This document shows, piece by piece, positions 60,601-64,000 of a stretch of 64,000 nt of DNA. Under the pieces are notes generated by a model that made no database searches, had not been told where the DNA came from, and saw nothing but the letters and a program-made list of their open reading frames with translations. Position 1 is the stretch's first letter. Every line of letters starts with the position of its first letter. Made by a program: the position numbers and the translations under genes. This DNA is from Anadara kagoshimensis (lineage: Eukaryota; Mollusca; Bivalvia; Arcoida; Arcidae): positions 14,464,698 to 14,528,697 of the forward strand of contig CM037860.1 in assembly GCA_021292105.1 (NCBI GenBank). The letters are read 5' to 3'.

Positions 60601-63600
60601 CAAAAAGTAATCAAGATATCAATTAAGTTTTTAAATTTATGAAATCGCCAATGTTTTTACTTTGATTTGGTATATTTTATAATATTTTTGTCCCCATAAC
60701 AACGGAGTGACAATAAATTTTGTACACCCTATTTTAGAAAGAATTAATAAGAGACTCAATTTGTAATGCCTACCAAAATGGCCGCTACTTTACCTGTAAA
60801 CTTACATAACTTACATCAATATAACTGGCATTGATATAATCTGATCCATCTACACCTCTGATTGGCTGTAATGAAACTCGTGTTGATTCATCTACAAAAC
60901 AATATAATTATTGTTTATTTTAACTTGCAAAAAAAAAAAAAAAAAACCCACATGTACATGTATGTCATTAATCTGGTCTTCACTAAGATTTTACCATTGC
61001 TTTTCAACATCAAGTAACATGATTTGTGCATAGAAGCTGAACAAATATAATGTATTTGTCCTACACAGGAGTTCAACCAGTTTTCGTTCCAAAATATAGG
61101 AAAAATAGCAATATAAGGTCAACATTATATGAGTTTTATAGGAAATTATAGGCGTTTTTACTTAAATTATAGGAATATTTTTGAATAGTTTACACATAAA
61201 ATATACATCTATGGCCTTCTTTTCTCCCCTTAAGCCATTCCCGTCTTCCCTTTACTAACAAATGAAAAATATTGACAACCCTGTCATGCAGTTTTATCTC
61301 TGATTCTGTTTAAATGTTACCTTGCTTCAGATATGTACTACATGTGGGGAAAATGTCCCCATTCTGAGTTCCTGAAGCTACCAGTAACAAAAACATAGGA
61401 AAATATAGGAAATATAGGAGGTTTTTCAAATTGTATAGAGAAATATAGGAAAGGGTCAAAATTATAGGAAGTATAGGATGAATATAGGAATGGTAGGACC
61501 CCTGTCTGCATTGCAAAGAATGTGTAATTATGAGACAGGAAGAAACAAATCATCTCCCTTGCTTCATCATTGCTACATAGAATGATTCTAGAAGGGGTCA
61601 TTGACTTACATGGTAAAATGTTGACAAGTCTATTCTTAAATTTATTGACTGGAAGATTTGCACTAACAAAACGATTTGGACTGGCCTTCATGTTTGCTAA
61701 TCTCTGTAAAAAATGAATCAAATAATATGTTATTAGAAGTGCACATATAATGTAGATCCATGTTATAATCCATGTTATTTATATAGACAAATCAGAAAGC
61801 CTTGAAACAATTAAATAATACATCCACCATGTTTACCGTATATAGGACGTCCATCTTGAGAGATGGCCAAGATGAATTTTTGTTATTACCTACTAAATAA
61901 CCACTAAAAAAGTGGGTTTTAGGTGAGAAAATATGGTATATATACAAATTAAAAAGTCTTGAAAACAACTGACATATCGCCGGCCACGCCTTCTTTGTTC
62001 CGACACTGGCCGACATCACGGTACCAAAGTAGCGTCAGGGCAACTAATGACGTTTTAGTGTCAGTGATGTCATTAAATATCACAATTCAGGCCAAGTTTT
62101 CATAATTTTTGTGTGTAATTCAAACATGCTGGGTCTTTATCGCAACATTGTGGGCATGGCCGGGATCTGTCAATTCCATGTGTGTTTGGTGAATACTCTC
62201 TAGATGCTACATCATACATGTACATGTATGTGATGAATTGTGATTTTTTTTCTTCAGGTGTACTATCATTATTGTATAAATCAGAGTTATTGCAAGTGCT
62301 TTGTAATTTTTGTCATGACCAACATTATTTTTTTGAAATTTAAATGAATAGAGATTTTATATTTTTTTATATAAAACTTTAATAATAAAATAAACTAACC
62401 TTAAATTCTAATTCCATACCAGTGACCGTTTCACCAGGGTCTGGTTGCATCAATTTTTGTATATGAACAGACAGATTTCTAGCTGGGATTTCCGTATTTC
62501 CACAGGTTACTGCCTCTAACAGGGAGTCGTGAATAAAGATATACTGGTCCTCTGTTTGTACCATGTAGTTACGCTGGGCTCTCAAACAGGTCACATGACC
62601 ATATATATCTACAGTCTTTTCATGCTTAATTCGTTCAAGCATAGCATCTATAACTATGAATGCACCAGTTCTACCAACTCCAGCACTGAAATATAACATT
62701 TAACTGAACAAGAAATGTACCATAATGACATAAACAAAGTTATCTGCCCTTTGAGCATGGATGAAACTGACTTATCTAGTAGTTAGCAAACCATCATAAT
62801 ATTTTCTTCTTGTGAGTGTGGATAAATTGAATTCATAAATACCATTATATCTATTTAATAAAACGCCTCAGGGTAGATCTTAGTGTGAGACAGTTATTCA
62901 GTCAACTTGCTGTAGCTTGAGGGCTTTCTCCAGACACTTTCGTTACATCCAACCTCACAGCACTGACTGCCTTGATAAACTGGTTAGGGAAAAATTCTTG
63001 ACTAAAATATAAAACATTATTCCACTCTACTTCTTAGGCAGGTAAATATTCATTCCAACACAATACTTTACATATGACAAAAGGATGACAATGTCTACAA
63101 ATACAGTCAAATTTTATATCCAAATGGGGTGTTCTATTTCACCTCTAGCTATGTAACTTACCTGCAGTGAACAACCATTGGTCCTGCATCAGGTGGGTTA
63201 CTGGACTTGACCCGTCTCATAAACATTAGTAATGGTGTAGCATGGTCTGGTACGCCATGATCTGGCCAGGCAGTAAACTGAAATTGTCGTACTTCACGTT
63301 TTTCTGGGTAGCCATACTGAAAAACAATACATCAAAATGTACAGTGACTAAAGTTAAAACACCATCTAAATTTCCATTTTAGTTTAAAATGCCATAAATT
63401 CGTATTTGGTATTTACCACTTGCCCCACTCCATCCCCTATTCATTAAACAAGACTGTTTTCTTTTTGATCAATCATAATTATATAACTTATGATTTGATA
63501 GCAGCAATATCTTGGTAAAAAATAACAGTATATCACTAAAATACTAGAATATCAATAAAAAAAAAAAAATACTCAGGTATTGGTTAACCACATATGTATT

Positions 63601-63855
63601 GGAAAATACTACTGTAAACTATTGAATCAGTAAATATGATAAAATTCAATGAATTATATCTGTAAAATACCAGTAAAATGCAGTTTATCAGTAAAATGTT
63701 AAGTGTAATATCAAAACATATAAATTCCGACATACCCGAGTAATATGGAAGGTTCTGATTGTGTATGTTGATAATTCTGTTATATCTACTAATAAAACCT
63801 GCATCACACCATACGATTCTGATCCTCTATGGGGCCAATACTGGTCACATTTTAT
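57144..63855 (-). CDS. Lar: LAR-family receptor tyrosine phosphatase, 3' part (ten exons)
   Basis: The gene encodes a transmembrane phosphatase that removes phosphate from tyrosines on cell-adhesion and axon-guidance partners. The window holds the cytoplasmic half: most of D1 and all of D2. D1 shows KCDQYWP, the acid loop AWPDHGVP and the cysteine loop [10 protein letters not shown] followed by [21 protein letters not shown]2 shows [26 protein letters not shown], a second [10 protein letters not shown] and the terminal [12 protein letters not shown]. The match to vertebrate PTPRF/PTPRS/PTPRD is near-continuous, so the family call is firm; one invertebrate gene usually stands for all three. 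KNRL and WPE in D2 are the known family changes that leave D2 weakly active and mainly structural. All introns are GT-AG, 419-765 bases, and their phases agree. The start of D1 and the Ig/FN3 ectodomain lie beyond 64000. Confidence 0.97.
57541..57617. repeat. (GA)n microsatellite in a LAR intron
   Basis: About 23 AG units, then GTGTGTGAGAGAGAG. It lies between the last two exons. Confidence 0.9.
57816..57951 (-). CDS. Lar: LAR-like gene, D2 cysteine-loop exon
   Basis: Starts with one base that completes the Ser codon of HCS, then [19 protein letters not shown] to MVQTE and donor GGTAAC. Carries the D2 P-loop Arg. Length 136 bases. Confidence 0.96.
58495..58649 (-). CDS. Lar: LAR-like gene, D2 WPE exon
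   Basis: [20 protein letters not shown] to GPITVHC plus two bases of Ser; 155 bases, phase 0 in and phase 2 out. The long open frame that overlaps it on this strand is out of phase with the gene. WPE replaces the WPD acid loop. Confidence 0.96.
59160..59285 (-). CDS. Lar: LAR-like gene, D2 exon
   Basis: [20 protein letters not shown] to REFKVTDAR, 42 codons, both ends phase 0, donor GGTAAGA. Counterpart of the KCDQYWP exon of D1. Confidence 0.96.
59604..59782. mobile_element. pogo/Tc1-mariner-like MITE in a LAR intron
   Basis: CAGTAAAACCTTGATTCATC at the left and ATAACAAGGTTTTACTG at the right; second copy of the 186-bp element at 21760-21945. TA is kept on the right side only. Sits between the D2 exons at 59160 and 60051. 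Confidence 0.8.
60051..60185 (-). CDS. Lar: LAR-like gene, D2 exon
   Basis: [37 protein letters not shown] and TKLREMGR, 45 codons, phase 0 at both ends, donor GTGAGT. Contains the TQGPL and DFWRM motifs of tyrosine phosphatases. Confidence 0.97.
60815..60891 (-). CDS. Lar: LAR-like gene, D2 exon
   Basis: Two bases complete Tyr, then [20 protein letters not shown] and ASYID; 77 bases. The donor is the GTAAGT directly after GAT; a second GTAAG lies ten bases further and would add residues not seen in the family. Confidence 0.95.
61090..61505. repeat. Degenerate ATAGGA-rich simple repeat in a LAR intron
   Basis: ATATAGGAAA-type words recur at irregular spacing, about 15 times, in the intron between 60891 and 61610. 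Confidence 0.6.
61610..61703 (-). CDS. Lar: LAR-like gene, D1-D2 linker and D2 start
   Basis: [20 protein letters not shown] then [11 protein letters not shown] plus one base; 94 bases, donor GTAAGTCA. KNRL stands where active domains have KNRY. Confidence 0.96.
61834..61946. mobile_element. Short MITE in a LAR intron
   Basis: TTTACCGTATATAGG at the left and AAATATGGTATATA at the right are roughly inverted, with GTGGGTTTTAGGTGAG inside that mirrors CTTGCCTAAAACCCAC at 44905. Confidence 0.45.
62400..62685 (-). CDS. Lar: LAR-like gene, D1 cysteine-loop exon
   Basis: One base completes Ser of HCS, then [59 protein letters not shown] and [12 protein letters not shown] to MELEFK. 286 bases, phase 2 in, phase 0 out, donor GTTAGT. 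Carries the catalytic loop Arg and the Q loop of the active domain. Confidence 0.97.
62975..63040 (+). mobile_element. SINE tail fragment in a LAR intron
   Basis: AAAAATTCTTGACTAAAATA followed by AAACATTATTCCACTC. A similar tail is at 59475-59525. Confidence 0.45.
63162..63316 (-). CDS. Lar: LAR-like gene, D1 WPD exon
   Basis: [37 protein letters not shown], then [14 protein letters not shown] plus two bases. 155 bases, the same length and phases as the D2 counterpart at 58495-58649. WPD and the Cys of HCS mark D1 as the catalytic domain. Confidence 0.97.
63736..63855 (-). CDS. Lar: LAR-like gene, D1 exon
   Basis: [40 protein letters not shown], 40 codons, phase 0 at both ends, donor GTATGT. 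This is the furthest upstream exon in the window. The acceptor is TGTGTTTCATTACAG. No further exon is seen up to 64000. Confidence 0.95.
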
Positions 63856-64000
63856 CTGTAATGAAACACAAAAATTTATAAATAAAATTATAATCATAAC
63901 TAGTGCACCCAATGATTAGGAAAAATAAACTCATACAAAACACTAGTGTTCCATTGTTTCCGCCTTCAGACGTTTTTGTGTCGGTGATGGTTTTGTTCAT

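Noticed and set aside
63925-64000. A further LAR exon at the right edge
   Set aside because: No reading matches the expected D1 segment ending in LEERSR; the stretch looks like intron or repeat.

Overview
The window is animal nuclear DNA, strongly AT-rich, and almost certainly from a mollusc, most likely a bivalve. The evidence is a LAR-type receptor tyrosine phosphatase gene split by short GT-AG introns, many tRNA-derived SINEs that end in the AAGTGAAATATTCTTGACT-type tail common in molluscs, and a dense load of small non-autonomous DNA transposons, foldbacks, minisatellites and microsatellites. There is no bacterial or viral gene organisation. Most long open frames here are accidents of repeats.

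Region by region: 1-9.4 kb holds dispersed repeats, a TIR element and microsatellites. 9.9-10.4 kb has a decayed zinc-finger/hAT-like gene fragment (minus strand). 11-22 kb is a mosaic of SINEs, TIR elements and foldbacks, including one element caught inside a SINE. 22.8-24.6 kb is a 32-bp satellite of about 56 units. Around 25.0 kb there is a promoter-like stretch and a possible first coding exon on the minus strand, with a phase-compatible second exon candidate at 20.7 kb; the satellite would lie in that intron. 26-33 kb is SINEs, a large foldback and a decayed coding-like patch. 33.3-40.0 kb is an array of four 1.53-kb tandem units, each with internal degenerate sub-repeats and a GT tract. 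The fourth unit carries a 411-bp insertion flanked by two type I hammerhead ribozyme motifs, which I read as a small animal retrozyme. This is the most exciting object in the window. 42-48 kb contains a likely terminal coding exon on the minus strand plus diverged duplicates of it, interrupted by a 1.45-kb TIR element with a 9-bp target duplication. 48-51 kb has a degenerate minisatellite and a hAT-like non-autonomous element with a SINE inside.

From 57.1 kb to the right edge lies the 3' end of a LAR-family (PTPRF/PTPRS/PTPRD, Drosophila Lar) gene on the minus strand: ten exons that cover most of catalytic domain D1, all of D2 and the stop codon. All splice phases agree. D1 keeps WPD and [11 protein letters not shown]2 keeps the cysteine loop but has WPE and KNRL, as known for the weakly active D2 of this family. 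The extracellular Ig/FN3 part, the membrane segment and the start of D1 lie beyond position 64000.
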